Shown here: piece after piece, positions 9,098 to 17,089 of the stretch | How positions within the stretch are numbered: the stretch's first letter is position 1 | Layout of the letters: each line of letters begins with the position of its first letter | NCBI RefSeq assembly: GCF_019972135.1 | Contig: NZ_BPFI01000001.1 | Span: 1,471,106 to 1,535,105, forward strand | Length of the DNA: 64,000 nucleotides | Source: Sulfurovum sp. TSL1 | Lineage (GTDB): Bacteria; Campylobacterota; Campylobacteria; Campylobacterales; Sulfurovaceae | Direction: 5' to 3' | Notes under the pieces: model-generated | The model's database searches: none | What the model saw: the letters and a program-made list of their open reading frames with translations, nothing else | What the model was told of the DNA's origin: nothing | Translations under genes and position numbers: made by a program

Positions 9098-10425
9098 CCC
9101 TCTTCTGTCTTATGGATAATTTCAGCCAGCCTCTCTTCTTCGGCTTCATCAATATCCAGTGCTTCTACTTCACCTGCCTTGGCATCTGTAAACAGTGACA
9201 TATCCAGCTCTTTTTCACTTTGAGCCACGATACAGGTCACCACAGCATCTCCTGTGACATTGACAGAAGTACGCATCATGTCAAGCAGTCTGTCAACACC
9301 CAGGATAAGCCCTATGCCTTCTACAGGAAGTCCTACCTGCACAAAGACCATAGAAAGCATAATGAGCCCTACACCTGGTACGCCTGCTGTGCCTATGGAA
9401 GCCAGCACGGACATGAGTATCACCGTAAGATAACCGCTTAACCCCAGTTCAACGCCGTAGACATTGGCTATAAAGACCGTAGCCACTCCCTGCATGATCG
9501 CTGTACCGTCCATATTGATCGTCGCACCGAACGGTACCGTAAATGAAGCCACTGAGTTATCCACACCCATGCGTTTTGTCACTGATCTTAGTGTCACTGG
9601 GATCGTCGCATTGGAGCTAGAAGTAGAAAAAGCAAAAACCTGTGCATCACGTATCTTTTGAAGAAAAATAAAAGGATTCAATCTTGTAAAGAGGTGAAAG
9701 ATCAGCATCAGTGTTCCAAAAAGATGCAAAAATAATGCAGCGATGACCACAGTCACATACACTGCCAGCTGTGCTAAAAGATCCAATCCAAGTTCACCGA
9801 TCGCTTTGGCCAAAAGTGCAAATACCGCCACCGGTGCGGTCGCCATGATGATCGTCACCATCTTCATCATCGCTTCATTGAGCACTTCAACACCTTCAGC
9901 GATACTCTCTGCTTTCTTTCCTACCATCAAAAATGAGATACCAAGCAGGATAGAAAAAAAGATGATCTGCAGCATATTTCCAGTGGCAAATGCTTCAATA
10001 ATATTACCTGGTATGATATTTATAAGCACCTCACCAAGAGGTGGTGCTTCTTTAGCGGTAAAGGCTGTTGCTGCTGCAGAGGATGGAGAGGAGAACATCG
10101 GTATCACCACTGAAGCAATCCCGATAGCTACGGCGATCGCGATCGCAGTCGTAAGCATATAAAGCCCAAAGGACTTGATCCCTACTTGACCCAGTTTTTT
10201 GATATCTCCTATTCCAAACACACCTGAGATCAGTGAAAAGAAGACCAAGGGTACGACAAGCATCTTGAGTGCAGTGATAAACATCTTACCGATCACATAA
10301 AAAAGCCCGCCGGTGATATATTCATTGATAAAACTGCCTTCGAGATTGAGTCCTCCCAAATTGATGATCAAGCCTGTAATGATCCCTAGTCCCATGGCCC
10401 ATAATACTTTTTGTGTCAAACGCAT
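9094..10425 (-). CDS. Dicarboxylate/amino acid:cation symporter (DAACS family)
   Basis: This 443-residue inner-membrane carrier matches the GltP/DctA family, which imports glutamate, aspartate or C4-dicarboxylates with Na+ or H+. Visible signatures are the serine-rich re-entrant loop FSTSSSNATIPVTLR (about residue 268), the NMDGTAIMQG motif (about 306) and the second hairpin IGTAGVPGVGLIML. About eight hydrophobic segments are present, followed by an acidic cytoplasmic tail (EVEALDIDEAEEERLAEI). The ATG has GGAGGGTAGGT before it. Substrate cannot be decided from sequence alone. It is monocistronic between the activase pair and the mod operon. Confidence 0.9.
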   Translation of the reverse strand: MRLTQKVLWAMGLGIITGLIINLGGLNLEGSFINEYITGGLFYVIGKMFITALKMLVVPLVFFSLISGVFGIGDIKKLGQVGIKSFGLYMLTTAIAIAVAIGIASVVIPMFSSPSSAAATAFTAKEAPPLGEVLINIIPGNIIEAFATGNMLQIIFFSILLGISFLMVGKKAESIAEGVEVLNEAMMKMVTIIMATAPVAVFALLAKAIGELGLDLLAQLAVYVTVVIAALFLHLFGTLMLIFHLFTRLNPFIFLQKIRDAQVFAFSTSSSNATIPVTLRSVTKRMGVDNSVASFTVPFGATINMDGTAIMQGVATVFIANVYGVELGLSGYLTVILMSVLASIGTAGVPGVGLIMLSMVFVQVGLPVEGIGLILGVDRLLDMMRTSVNVTGDAVVTCIVAQSEKELDMSLFTDAKAGEVEALDIDEAEEERLAEIIHKTEEG

Positions 10426-10557
10426 ACCTACCCTCCATTGATAAAACGATCTCTATACTCCAGCCATAACTTTACCCTAAGTTTCTAAAAGAGTGTGATG
10501 GAGCGATGCATTGATCCAGTGCCCCTGCTTACAACAATTTACGGGAAATATGCAGTT

Positions 10558-11412
10558 TTATACTTGTCTGAGAAGTGGAGCAAATGCTTTTGTACCCAGT
10601 GTTACTTTGTCACCTATCTTCAAAGAAGATGCCTCTTGGGGGCTTATAACCACTTCAACCAATTGTTGCCCGATAGAGACGATGGCGACCCTAATGATAT
10701 CCATCTGTATGATATCAAGCAGCTCCCCTTCAAATGAAAATTTTTGACTTCCGCTTGTTTTAAGCAAAGCCCTTTTAGGCGTATCATCCTGGATGATCTT
10801 CCCATGATCAAGTACAACCACCCTGTTTGCCAGACGATAGATCTCGCTTGGATCATGGCTCACCATGATCGTAGTCGTACCAAAATCTTTGTGCAGGGTC
10901 AGTATCTCCTGCTGTAACTTCGTACGCATTTCCGGATCCAGTGCGGAAAGAGGCTCATCCATAAGCAAGAGCTTCGGACGATTCATCATCGCACGGCAAA
11001 GGCTTACACGTTGTTTTTGACCCCCGCTAAGTGTAGAGGGAAGACGCGCTTTGAGTTCAGTAAGCCCTGTCATCTCCAACAAGTGTTCTGCCAGTGCATG
11101 ATCTTTCTGTACAAAAAGAAGATTTTGAAGCACCGTCATATTAGGGAACAGTGCATAGTCCTGGAAAACAAATCCTATCTTTCGTTTCTGTGGTGGCAAG
11201 GTATGTTTTTCATCCATCCATAGTTCATCGCCTACTTTCAAGGATCCGTGGGCCCTTTCAAGCCCTGCGATGATCCTCAAAAGTGTCGTTTTACCGCTTC
11301 CGCTCTGGCCTGCCAGTGCTATGAACTCTCCCTCTTTGATCTTAAGATCGACCGTAAGCTCCATCTCCCCTATACTGCCAAAAAGGGTTTTGTTGATATC
11401 GATCTCTATCAT
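10558..11412 (-). CDS. modC: Molybdate ABC transporter ATP-binding protein ModC
   Basis: ModC is the ATPase that powers molybdate (or tungstate) uptake through ModB. The 284-residue protein has Walker A AGQSGSGKTTLL, the Q-loop FVFQDYALFPNM, the ABC signature LSGGQKQR, Walker B LLLMDEPLSALDP and the switch histidine in VSHDPSE. Residues beyond ~220 form a C-terminal TOBE/Mop-like domain. The ATG at 11412 shares its A with the modB stop (TGATG); a TTG one codon earlier is possible. It is the last gene of the porin-modA-TOBE-modB-modC operon. Confidence 0.93.
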   Translation of the reverse strand: MIEIDINKTLFGSIGEMELTVDLKIKEGEFIALAGQSGSGKTTLLRIIAGLERAHGSLKVGDELWMDEKHTLPPQKRKIGFVFQDYALFPNMTVLQNLLFVQKDHALAEHLLEMTGLTELKARLPSTLSGGQKQRVSLCRAMMNRPKLLLMDEPLSALDPEMRTKLQQEILTLHKDFGTTTIMVSHDPSEIYRLANRVVVLDHGKIIQDDTPKRALLKTSGSQKFSFEGELLDIIQMDIIRVAIVSIGQQLVEVVISPQEASSLKIGDKVTLGTKAFAPLLRQV

Positions 11413-12107
11413 CAAAAGCCACCCAGTTTTTTATTTTGTTTGCGATTGAAAACATAGACACCCAAAAGGACCAAAAAGCTTAGGATCACCATGATCGCAC
11501 TGTAGATGTGTGCTGCTTTGTAATCCATGATCTCCACCATCTCATAGATCGCCACCGATGCCACTTTGGTTTCTCCGGGGATACTTCCTCCCACCATCAA
11601 TACAACACCAAACTCACCTACCGTGTGTGCAAAGGTCACAATGATCGCTGTCATCAGTGCCGGTTTTATATTGGGAAGTGCCACTTTGAGTATCGTCATC
11701 CATGTTCCCTGACCGCAGATATACGAGGCATCCAGCATATTTTTATTCAAACTTTCAAAACCGCTCTGCATCGGCTGTACCATAAAAGGAAGGCTGTAAA
11801 AACAACTGGCGATCACTAGTCCCGTGAAATTGAAAACCAACTTGACGCCGAATGTCTCTTCAAAAAATGCACCGACAGGAGAGTTATGAGAAAGTGCCCA
11901 GAGGATATAAAATCCCAGGACCGACGGGGGCAATACGATCGGTAATGCCGTGACCGCTTCAAGAAACGGTTTGATCTTTGATCTTGTTTGGGATAAATAC
12001 CATGCCAAAGGTAAAGCGATCACAAACAGGATCAAAGTGGTCAACCCGGCGAGTTTAAAAGAGATCAGAAACGGTTCCAGTTCAATACCCATAAATACTT
12101 CGCTCAT
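11412..12107 (-). CDS. modB: Molybdate ABC transporter permease ModB
   Basis: ModB is the inner-membrane permease of the molybdate transporter. The 231-residue protein has about five to six membrane helices. The ABC-permease EAA loop, where ModC docks, is visible as AHTVGEFGVVLMVGGSIPGET (about residue 157 onward). PSVLGFYILWAL (about 60-71) is typical of ModB. The start overlaps the preceding TOBE gene as ATGA and the stop overlaps modC, so the operon is tightly coupled. Confidence 0.93.
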   Translation of the reverse strand: MSEVFMGIELEPFLISFKLAGLTTLILFVIALPLAWYLSQTRSKIKPFLEAVTALPIVLPPSVLGFYILWALSHNSPVGAFFEETFGVKLVFNFTGLVIASCFYSLPFMVQPMQSGFESLNKNMLDASYICGQGTWMTILKVALPNIKPALMTAIIVTFAHTVGEFGVVLMVGGSIPGETKVASVAIYEMVEIMDYKAAHIYSAIMVILSFLVLLGVYVFNRKQNKKLGGF

Positions 12108-12502
12108 GCAAGTACCTTTGAAACTGATAGTACGGTAGATTTTATCAGTGCAGTGACCTGATCGCCTACTTCCAGTCCGAGTCTTTCAGTTGAAGCTACA
12201 GTAATCATCGACTCTACACGGTTTTCTGAAATATCCAAAAGAATACGTGCCAACAATTTACCTTTTTCTATCGCAACGACTTTAGCTGAGAGCTGATTGG
12301 AATAACTGAGCATACCACGCAGGTTTTTACCTATGGCAACACTGGATGCATTCACACTGAGTAGACAGTCTGAACCTATACTCACTACTTCATCCAACTC
12401 CAAACTTACCATCGTGAGGGTTTGCTCCCCCAAAGCGAATGTCACGATGTTTACCCCATCGTGACATTGAATCGATTGTACTGTGGCTACAAGATCACTC
12501 AT
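12104..12502 (-). CDS. Stand-alone TOBE/Mop di-domain molybdate-binding protein
   Basis: The 132-residue protein looks like two TOBE (Mop) units in tandem. The second is clearest: NQLSAKVVAIEKGKLLARIL followed by ITVASTERLGLEVGDQVTALIKSTVLSV, ending at Ala132. Such di-domains bind molybdate or tungstate oxyanions. They occur in ModE, where they are fused to a helix-turn-helix, and in free molbindins. No DNA-binding domain is present here, so this is a storage or sensing module rather than a complete ModE. It is inserted between modA and modB with ATGA overlaps on both sides. Confidence 0.8.
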   Translation of the reverse strand: MSDLVATVQSIQCHDGVNIVTFALGEQTLTMVSLELDEVVSIGSDCLLSVNASSVAIGKNLRGMLSYSNQLSAKVVAIEKGKLLARILLDISENRVESMITVASTERLGLEVGDQVTALIKSTVLSVSKVLA

Positions 12503-13245
12503 GGTACCAAATATCCATAGTTTTGTAAAATCTCTTTTGCCTTGGCACTCAACATAAATATATAGAATGCTGCCACTTCACTGTTCTTTTCTCCGTTACT
12601 TAGCACAACCATCCCCTGATTGATAGGTGTATAGAGTTCCGGGTCCACATCTGCCCAATTCACTCCCTCTTTAAAATGTGCCATCTTGGGACTGTAGAGT
12701 GACGATTTTGCGATGAAGCCGATATCTGCTGCAGTTACTGCATAGGAAACCGTCTGTGAGATTGATTCCGCATAGACAAACTTCTTTTCCACTGCCTCAA
12801 ACACACCACCGTTTTTCATCGCTTCTACCGCTGCTTTCCCGTAAGGTGCTGTTTTAGGATTGGCCACAGCAATTTTTTGAATTGTAGCATCTTTTATAAG
12901 TGCTATACCTTTTTTGAAGTCCTGCTTTCTGTTACTTAAATAAGCCAATGACCCCTGTGCATACACAAGTGGTCTGGTGACAGCGATACCTTCTTTATAA
13001 AGAGCCTCAGGATATTTCATATTTGCCGCCATAAATAGCTGGTAGGGGGCGCCATTCTTGATCTGTGCAGTGAGCTTCCCGCTGCTTCCAAGTGTTACTT
13101 GAACCTTTGTCTCCGGATAAAGTACATTGAATGCTTTTTTCAGATCGTCAATCGCATAACTGACATTAGCCGCTACAGCGACTTTGATCTCACCTGCATG
13201 CAGGCTCATCATTCCAAAAAGTAAAGATAAAAGTATCTTTTTCAT
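12499..13245 (-). CDS. modA: Molybdate ABC transporter substrate-binding protein ModA
   Basis: ModA is the periplasmic receptor that delivers molybdate or tungstate to ModBC. The 248-residue precursor has a signal peptide (MKKILLSLLFGMMSLHAG, cleavage after about residue 17). The mature start EIKVAVAANVSYAIDDLKKAF is typical of the family, followed by VQVTLGSSGKLTAQIKNGAP, which carries the anion-contacting serines, and a C-terminal FYIFMLSAKAKEILQNYGY. Upstream AAAGGAAAACA is a good ribosome binding site. The gene lies 30 nt after the porin stop. Confidence 0.94.
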   Translation of the reverse strand: MKKILLSLLFGMMSLHAGEIKVAVAANVSYAIDDLKKAFNVLYPETKVQVTLGSSGKLTAQIKNGAPYQLFMAANMKYPEALYKEGIAVTRPLVYAQGSLAYLSNRKQDFKKGIALIKDATIQKIAVANPKTAPYGKAAVEAMKNGGVFEAVEKKFVYAESISQTVSYAVTAADIGFIAKSSLYSPKMAHFKEGVNWADVDPELYTPINQGMVVLSNGEKNSEVAAFYIFMLSAKAKEILQNYGYLVP

Positions 13246-13275
13246 TGTTTTCCTTTTTTATTGTATACACATCTA

Positions 13276-14715
13276 TTAAAACAGATAATTGATCTCAAAT
13301 CTGAATTCATTGTAAGATGAGTCTGCTTTCAATGACCCATCGCCTGCAACCGTATCATCATCACCCTCCACATAGGCTAGACGTGTTTTCATATAGAATC
13401 CAGGTAAACTGTCGAACTCTTTGAGTACATCAAGTGTCAAAACATTATTGTCTGATTGTACCCCTGGCTTATAGTCATCAAAGTCCTGTACCGCATAACG
13501 CATAAACGCTTTTAATCTCGATACCACCCCAGCCTTGTCAAAGTCATAGTCTGCCCTTGCCATATATGTTTGGGTATTGGCATACCAGTTGTACTGTGCC
13601 ATTGCCCTGGTAAACCCGCCTGTTGGGAATCCCCTCCAGGGCGCGATCAAATCTCCCTCATCAGCGATCTTCGTATATCCAAAACGAAGTTTCCATGCAT
13701 TTTGGGCCAGATCGACCTTCGCACCAAAAAGCGCACTCTCAAGACTCTCAGGATCGTCATAGCCAAAGGTCTTTGTGTTTAGATTCGCACCTCCTATTAT
13801 TCCTGCTCCATTATCAAACTGTTTCATATAACGAAGTGCCGGCGTAATTTTTAGATCATCCATAGTAAATGTATAATCTGCCTGCACCATTGCCGAAGAG
13901 ACCAGGTCAGGAACGGCTGTATAGTTAAAGGTCAGTAACAAGTTCTCCATACTGCTGTTCTTGGCTTCGACTGTCACAAGCCTGTCATCGATACCAGCTG
14001 CATTTAGCTTGGACAGTGTAAGTCCTTTATGCATCGCCGAATCATCATTTTCAGTATATTTTGCATAGGGATCGCTTGGATCATCTCCATATGCCAAAAG
14101 ATGATGGAACGTGGTGTGGTCCCTTAGTTTTTGTTTGGTAAGATAAGCAGCTTGCAGCTTGGTATCAGACAGTGCAAGACTGTAGAGTGCAACACCTTCA
14201 AAAGTATTCGGTATCATCTTTGTATCATTGCTTTTGGTCAAAAAGCTTTCATAGATAAGCCTTCCGAACTGTACATCAAGATGTGCATGTTTATACTCCA
14301 GGTACGCCTGAGCCAGTGAGGTCATGCCATATTTTCCCTGTGTCAGCACATCATATCTGTTTAAAACGTCTTTACCTGCCTTATAGATCGCTGCATCTTC
14401 ATCATCCATATGCCAAGGGTTCTGTGTGGTATAAAGCCCGGCCGTAAAGCCAAAGCCATTGAGGTAAGCACTCTTATAGACCAGGCTCCCTCCTGTTCCC
14501 ATAACATAATGTGTTTCTCCTTTGTCACCCCAAAAATAGTTGAAACGCAGCCTGCCGTAAAACTCCCCTTTGGTTAACATATCCCCTATGTTGTCTACTT
14601 GAGACGGTGTCTTTTGATAAACGACCTGCATATTGGATTTTAGTGTATGTTTTATATCTGCTGAAGCTGCACTCAATGCTAATGTAGCAAGTGATGCTGC
14701 AAAAATCGGTTTCAT
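13276..14715 (-). CDS. OprD-like outer-membrane porin heading the mod operon
   Basis: A 479-residue precursor with a signal peptide (MKPIFAASLATLALSAASA) and a mature sequence of alternating amphipathic strands ending in the outer-membrane signature FEINYLF (terminal Phe). The pattern, with GEFYGRLRFNYFWGD near residue 50 and conserved VQFGRLIYESFL (about 149), fits the OprD/Campylobacterota porin family. It is the first gene downstream of a promoter flanked by two ModE-type palindromes, with modA only 30 nt after its stop. By context it may be an outer-membrane entry route for molybdate or tungstate. That role is inference; general porin activity is the safe call. Confidence 0.75.
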   Translation of the reverse strand: MKPIFAASLATLALSAASADIKHTLKSNMQVVYQKTPSQVDNIGDMLTKGEFYGRLRFNYFWGDKGETHYVMGTGGSLVYKSAYLNGFGFTAGLYTTQNPWHMDDEDAAIYKAGKDVLNRYDVLTQGKYGMTSLAQAYLEYKHAHLDVQFGRLIYESFLTKSNDTKMIPNTFEGVALYSLALSDTKLQAAYLTKQKLRDHTTFHHLLAYGDDPSDPYAKYTENDDSAMHKGLTLSKLNAAGIDDRLVTVEAKNSSMENLLLTFNYTAVPDLVSSAMVQADYTFTMDDLKITPALRYMKQFDNGAGIIGGANLNTKTFGYDDPESLESALFGAKVDLAQNAWKLRFGYTKIADEGDLIAPWRGFPTGGFTRAMAQYNWYANTQTYMARADYDFDKAGVVSRLKAFMRYAVQDFDDYKPGVQSDNNVLTLDVLKEFDSLPGFYMKTRLAYVEGDDDTVAGDGSLKADSSYNEFRFEINYLF

Positions 14716-14724
14716 ATATCTCCC

Positions 14725-14744
14725 TTATATAGTTTTGTATATAA
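14725..14744 (-). promoter_or_regulatory. ModE-type operator 1 (TTATATA-N6-TATATAA)
   Basis: A perfect 7-bp inverted repeat, TTATATA and TATATAA with a 6-bp spacer, lies just upstream of the porin ribosome binding site and downstream of the predicted -10. Read towards the porin it is CGTTATATA-N6-TATATAA, close to ModE operators of proteobacteria. A repressor bound here would block the start of transcription. Confidence 0.6.
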
Positions 14745-14749
14745 CGAAC

Positions 14750-14779
14750 ATCATAGCTATAAGTAATTTCGTAGTGCAA
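14750..14779 (-). promoter_or_regulatory. Promoter of the porin-mod operon
   Basis: On the minus strand TTGCAC (14774-14779) and TATGAT (14750-14755) are separated by 18 nt, a good sigma-70 arrangement. The promoter sits exactly between two ModE-type palindromes. Confidence 0.55.
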
Positions 14780-14785
14780 AGTCTA

Positions 14786-14811
14786 ACGTTATATACCTTA
14801 AGATATAACGT
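14786..14811 (-). promoter_or_regulatory. ModE-type operator 2 (ACGTTATAT-N8-ATATAACGT)
   Basis: A 9-bp perfect inverted repeat with an 8-bp spacer. The half-site TAACGTTATAT resembles the half-site of the Escherichia coli ModE operator as I recall it. It lies just upstream of the -35 of the porin-mod promoter. No modE gene is in this window. The rest of the 324-nt gap between the porin and ssrA is AT-rich with only the ssrA promoter recognised. Confidence 0.65.
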
Positions 14812-15000
14812 ATAGCGACAAAAATTCTCAATAACTTAGAAATATCGTACACACTTGGTTGGAATCCATAGACTTCACAATGGTATGTGCAATATCTGTT
14901 CTGTAGGTACATAATGATAAGCCATATCGTAACTCTTTTTTATCTTCTATCGTATATAGAGATCGCTTTACAGAACATTGTTCGATTTACTTCTAAGCTC

Positions 15001-15029
15001 TTGACAAAGTAACCGAAAAGTGATATTAT
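15001..15029 (+). promoter_or_regulatory. Consensus promoter of ssrA
   Basis: TTGACA (15001-15006), a 17-nt spacer and TATTAT (15024-15029) end 10 nt before the tmRNA 5' end. This is one of the few near-consensus -35/-10 pairs in the window, fitting a highly expressed stable RNA. Confidence 0.8.
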
Positions 15030-15039
15030 CCGGCCATAT

Positions 15040-15414
15040 GGGGATGACTTGGTTTCGACTGGAGTAGTCGGGGCTATGTGCATGTCGGACTGGGCAATTC
15101 CGTTACGCGGCCCACACGCGAATAAACGCAAACAATACAGATTATCGTCCAGCTTACGCAGTAGCGTAAGTCATTAACCCCGCAAACGCGGAGGACTGCT
15201 TCGCCGGTGAGTGTCATCTTAACCGGATCTTGAAGTATCACATCTGATGACTATGCTCCCTGGAAGCTATGCCAGGGTGTGAGAATTCTAGCTCGTCCTG
15301 TAAAGTTTTGAGTGTAGTACAAAACAGGATTAAAATTAACAACACTGTCTAAGCATGTAGAGTCATGGTTCTATCTATTTTAGGACAGGGGTTCAATTCC
15401 CCTCATCTCCACCA
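15040..15414 (+). ncRNA. ssrA: Transfer-messenger RNA (tmRNA)
   Basis: tmRNA rescues stalled ribosomes and tags the unfinished protein for proteolysis. The 5' end GGGGATGACTTGGTTTCGAC and the 3' end with TTCAATTCCCCTCATCTCC and ACCA are the conserved tRNA-like halves; GGGGATGA pairs with TCATCTCC. The tag frame reads ANNTDYRPAYAVA then TAA (around 15126-15170), clearly related to Helicobacter and Campylobacter tags (NN..YAPAYA type). Length of 375 nt is normal. The encoded CCA is present. Confidence 0.97.
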
Positions 15415-15586
15415 AACTACAATTTAACACAACTTCTCATAATACAATATCAAATAATACATACAACTTGTGTGCAGTAAGCATATTTCATAATCATAAC
15501 CTTTGCTATTTCTTAATCTTTGTTTTATTTAGTTTTTCATAATATATTATTATATAAATCTATAAATCAAAGGAAGGGGTAATAAG

Positions 15587-16198
15587 ATGACAAAGAGTCT
15601 TTTATCATTGGTATCGATCATGGTACTAAGTGGGCCAGCCTATGCTGGTGGGGACATGACAACGGTTATAGAACCCGTTGTCGAGATACCTGAAGTGAAG
15701 GTTAATCCTTTTTATATAGGCGTAGGTATGGGTGAAGCATATGTCAATGATGATACGACAGATGAAGAGATCTCTGCAACAACATTGATGCTGCAAGCAG
15801 GATACAAATACAATGATTATCTCGCATTTGAAGGTCGTTATACCTTTGGTCTGGGTGGATCTGATTATGATGCAGGTAACCTAACAGGTATCACTAATCC
15901 ATATGACGGTGATCTTTCTACCTGGGGAGTGTATCTAAAACCAATCTATCCTATAGGAGGTATTTCACTCTATGCTCTTTTGGGGTATGGTGAGATTATG
16001 CTTGATGATCTTGCAGGTGGTGATGCCGTTGAAGATGGATTCCAGTGGGGACTTGGCGCAAGTTATTCGTTCACGGAAGAGATTTCTGTATTTGCAGACT
16101 ATGTTTCTTTGTATGATGATACAGGGTTTGACTACAGGGCAAAAAGTGATGACGTAACTGCAGACACATGGACAGTCGGCTTCTCTTATAACTTCTAG
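15587..16198 (+). CDS. Small outer-membrane beta-barrel protein (porin/OmpA-like barrel)
   Basis: The 203-residue precursor has a signal peptide (MTKSLLSLVSIMVLSGPAYA, cleaved about residue 20). A Pro/Val linker is followed by eight or so amphipathic strands: FYIGVGMGEAYV, LQAGYKYNDYLAFEGRYTF, WGVYLKPIYPI, FQWGLGASYSF and the terminal WTVGFSYNF. The final Phe is the BAM recognition signal. This is the small eight-stranded OmpW/opacity-type barrel class. It follows AGGAAGGGG at good distance and is 12 nt upstream of a lipoprotein gene, so the two are probably co-transcribed. Ligand or function is unknown. Confidence 0.8.
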   Translation: MTKSLLSLVSIMVLSGPAYAGGDMTTVIEPVVEIPEVKVNPFYIGVGMGEAYVNDDTTDEEISATTLMLQAGYKYNDYLAFEGRYTFGLGGSDYDAGNLTGITNPYDGDLSTWGVYLKPIYPIGGISLYALLGYGEIMLDDLAGGDAVEDGFQWGLGASYSFTEEISVFADYVSLYDDTGFDYRAKSDDVTADTWTVGFSYNF

Positions 16199-16210
16199 AA
16201 AGGATAGATC

Positions 16211-17002
16211 ATGAAAATAACAAACTTTAAAATGTACCCTCTTATGATTGCAGTTTCTGCATTTTTAGCTTTAAGTGGATGTGACGGTACCACAGGCATA
16301 TCCTCTGACAGTGGTATGCTTACCCAATCACCGCAAGTCCCACCAACAGAAGCGGAATGCCTTCTGGCTTCTGGGGGATATGAAACTATAGTGATCCAAG
16401 ATATTCATGATAACAATAGAACCTGGCTAGACAGAAACCTGGGTGCAAGTGAAGTAGCAGCTGGTCCTTATGATGAAGCTGCATTCGGTCATTACTATCA
16501 GTGGGGTCGTGCTGCTGACGGACATCAAGAGAACACCTCAGAGACAAATGATACATTAGCCACAACACTGGAAGGCAACGATCCCAATACGGATTGGTAT
16601 GGAAAGTTTATCTTATCAAATAGAACAAATCTAGACTGGGCAGCTTCGAACATTGATAATGATGGTAGTCTAAGAGAACAATCCTGGAGTACTCCATATG
16701 ATCCTAATCAAATTTGTCCATGCGGATATATTGTACCTACTGCTCAAGACTTTGTTGATCTAAATTTGTCTGATCCCAATACTGCAGATATATTTAAAAT
16801 AGCATATACTGATCGTAGGGCAGCTGAGGATGGTTCTATCCCTCTTCCTACTGATCGTCGACTAGCCATTTATTGGACAACGACTCACGACAATAACGAT
16901 AGTCACTACTATGCAATGTATTTTGGAGAGCCGGGAAAAATTTGGGACAATGGAAAACGAGGTGCAGGTGTTCCAGTACGCTGTATTAAACCTGTACCGT
17001 AG
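16211..17002 (+). CDS. FISUMP/DUF1566-like secreted lipoprotein
   Basis: A 263-residue lipoprotein precursor with lipobox LSGC (Cys about residue 24). The mature part carries motifs typical of the FISUMP (TIGR02145-like) family: IQDIHDNNRTWLDRNLGAS (about 62), GHYYQWGRAADG (about 92), CPCGYIVPTAQDF (about 173) and the closing YWTTTHDNNDSHYYAMYF with VPVRCIK. Such domains are common on surface proteins of Bacteroidota and some Campylobacterota; function is unknown, possibly C-type-lectin-like. It follows a small beta-barrel gene. Two CPCG cysteines and a terminal RCIK cysteine could form disulfides. Confidence 0.65.
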   Translation: MKITNFKMYPLMIAVSAFLALSGCDGTTGISSDSGMLTQSPQVPPTEAECLLASGGYETIVIQDIHDNNRTWLDRNLGASEVAAGPYDEAAFGHYYQWGRAADGHQENTSETNDTLATTLEGNDPNTDWYGKFILSNRTNLDWAASNIDNDGSLREQSWSTPYDPNQICPCGYIVPTAQDFVDLNLSDPNTADIFKIAYTDRRAAEDGSIPLPTDRRLAIYWTTTHDNNDSHYYAMYFGEPGKIWDNGKRGAGVPVRCIKPVP

Positions 17003-17055
17003 GAAATGTTTAACCAATAACCTAAAAGAAAAATTTATTGCAAATTATTTCCCCG

Positions 17056-17077
17056 TTCCATCTCATTTGAGATGGAA
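17056..17077. terminator. Bidirectional hairpin between convergent genes
   Basis: TTCCATCTCA and TGAGATGGAA form a 10-bp inverted repeat with only two bases between them, located between the convergent FISUMP lipoprotein and alr. There is no T-tract on either strand. Its core resembles the hairpins downstream of the two duplicated prepilin genes. Confidence 0.5.
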
Positions 17078-17089
17078 TACTACATTCAT

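Noticed and set aside
15415-15586. Integration site or att duplicate downstream of ssrA
   Set aside because: No second copy of the tmRNA 3' end and no integrase were seen in the window.
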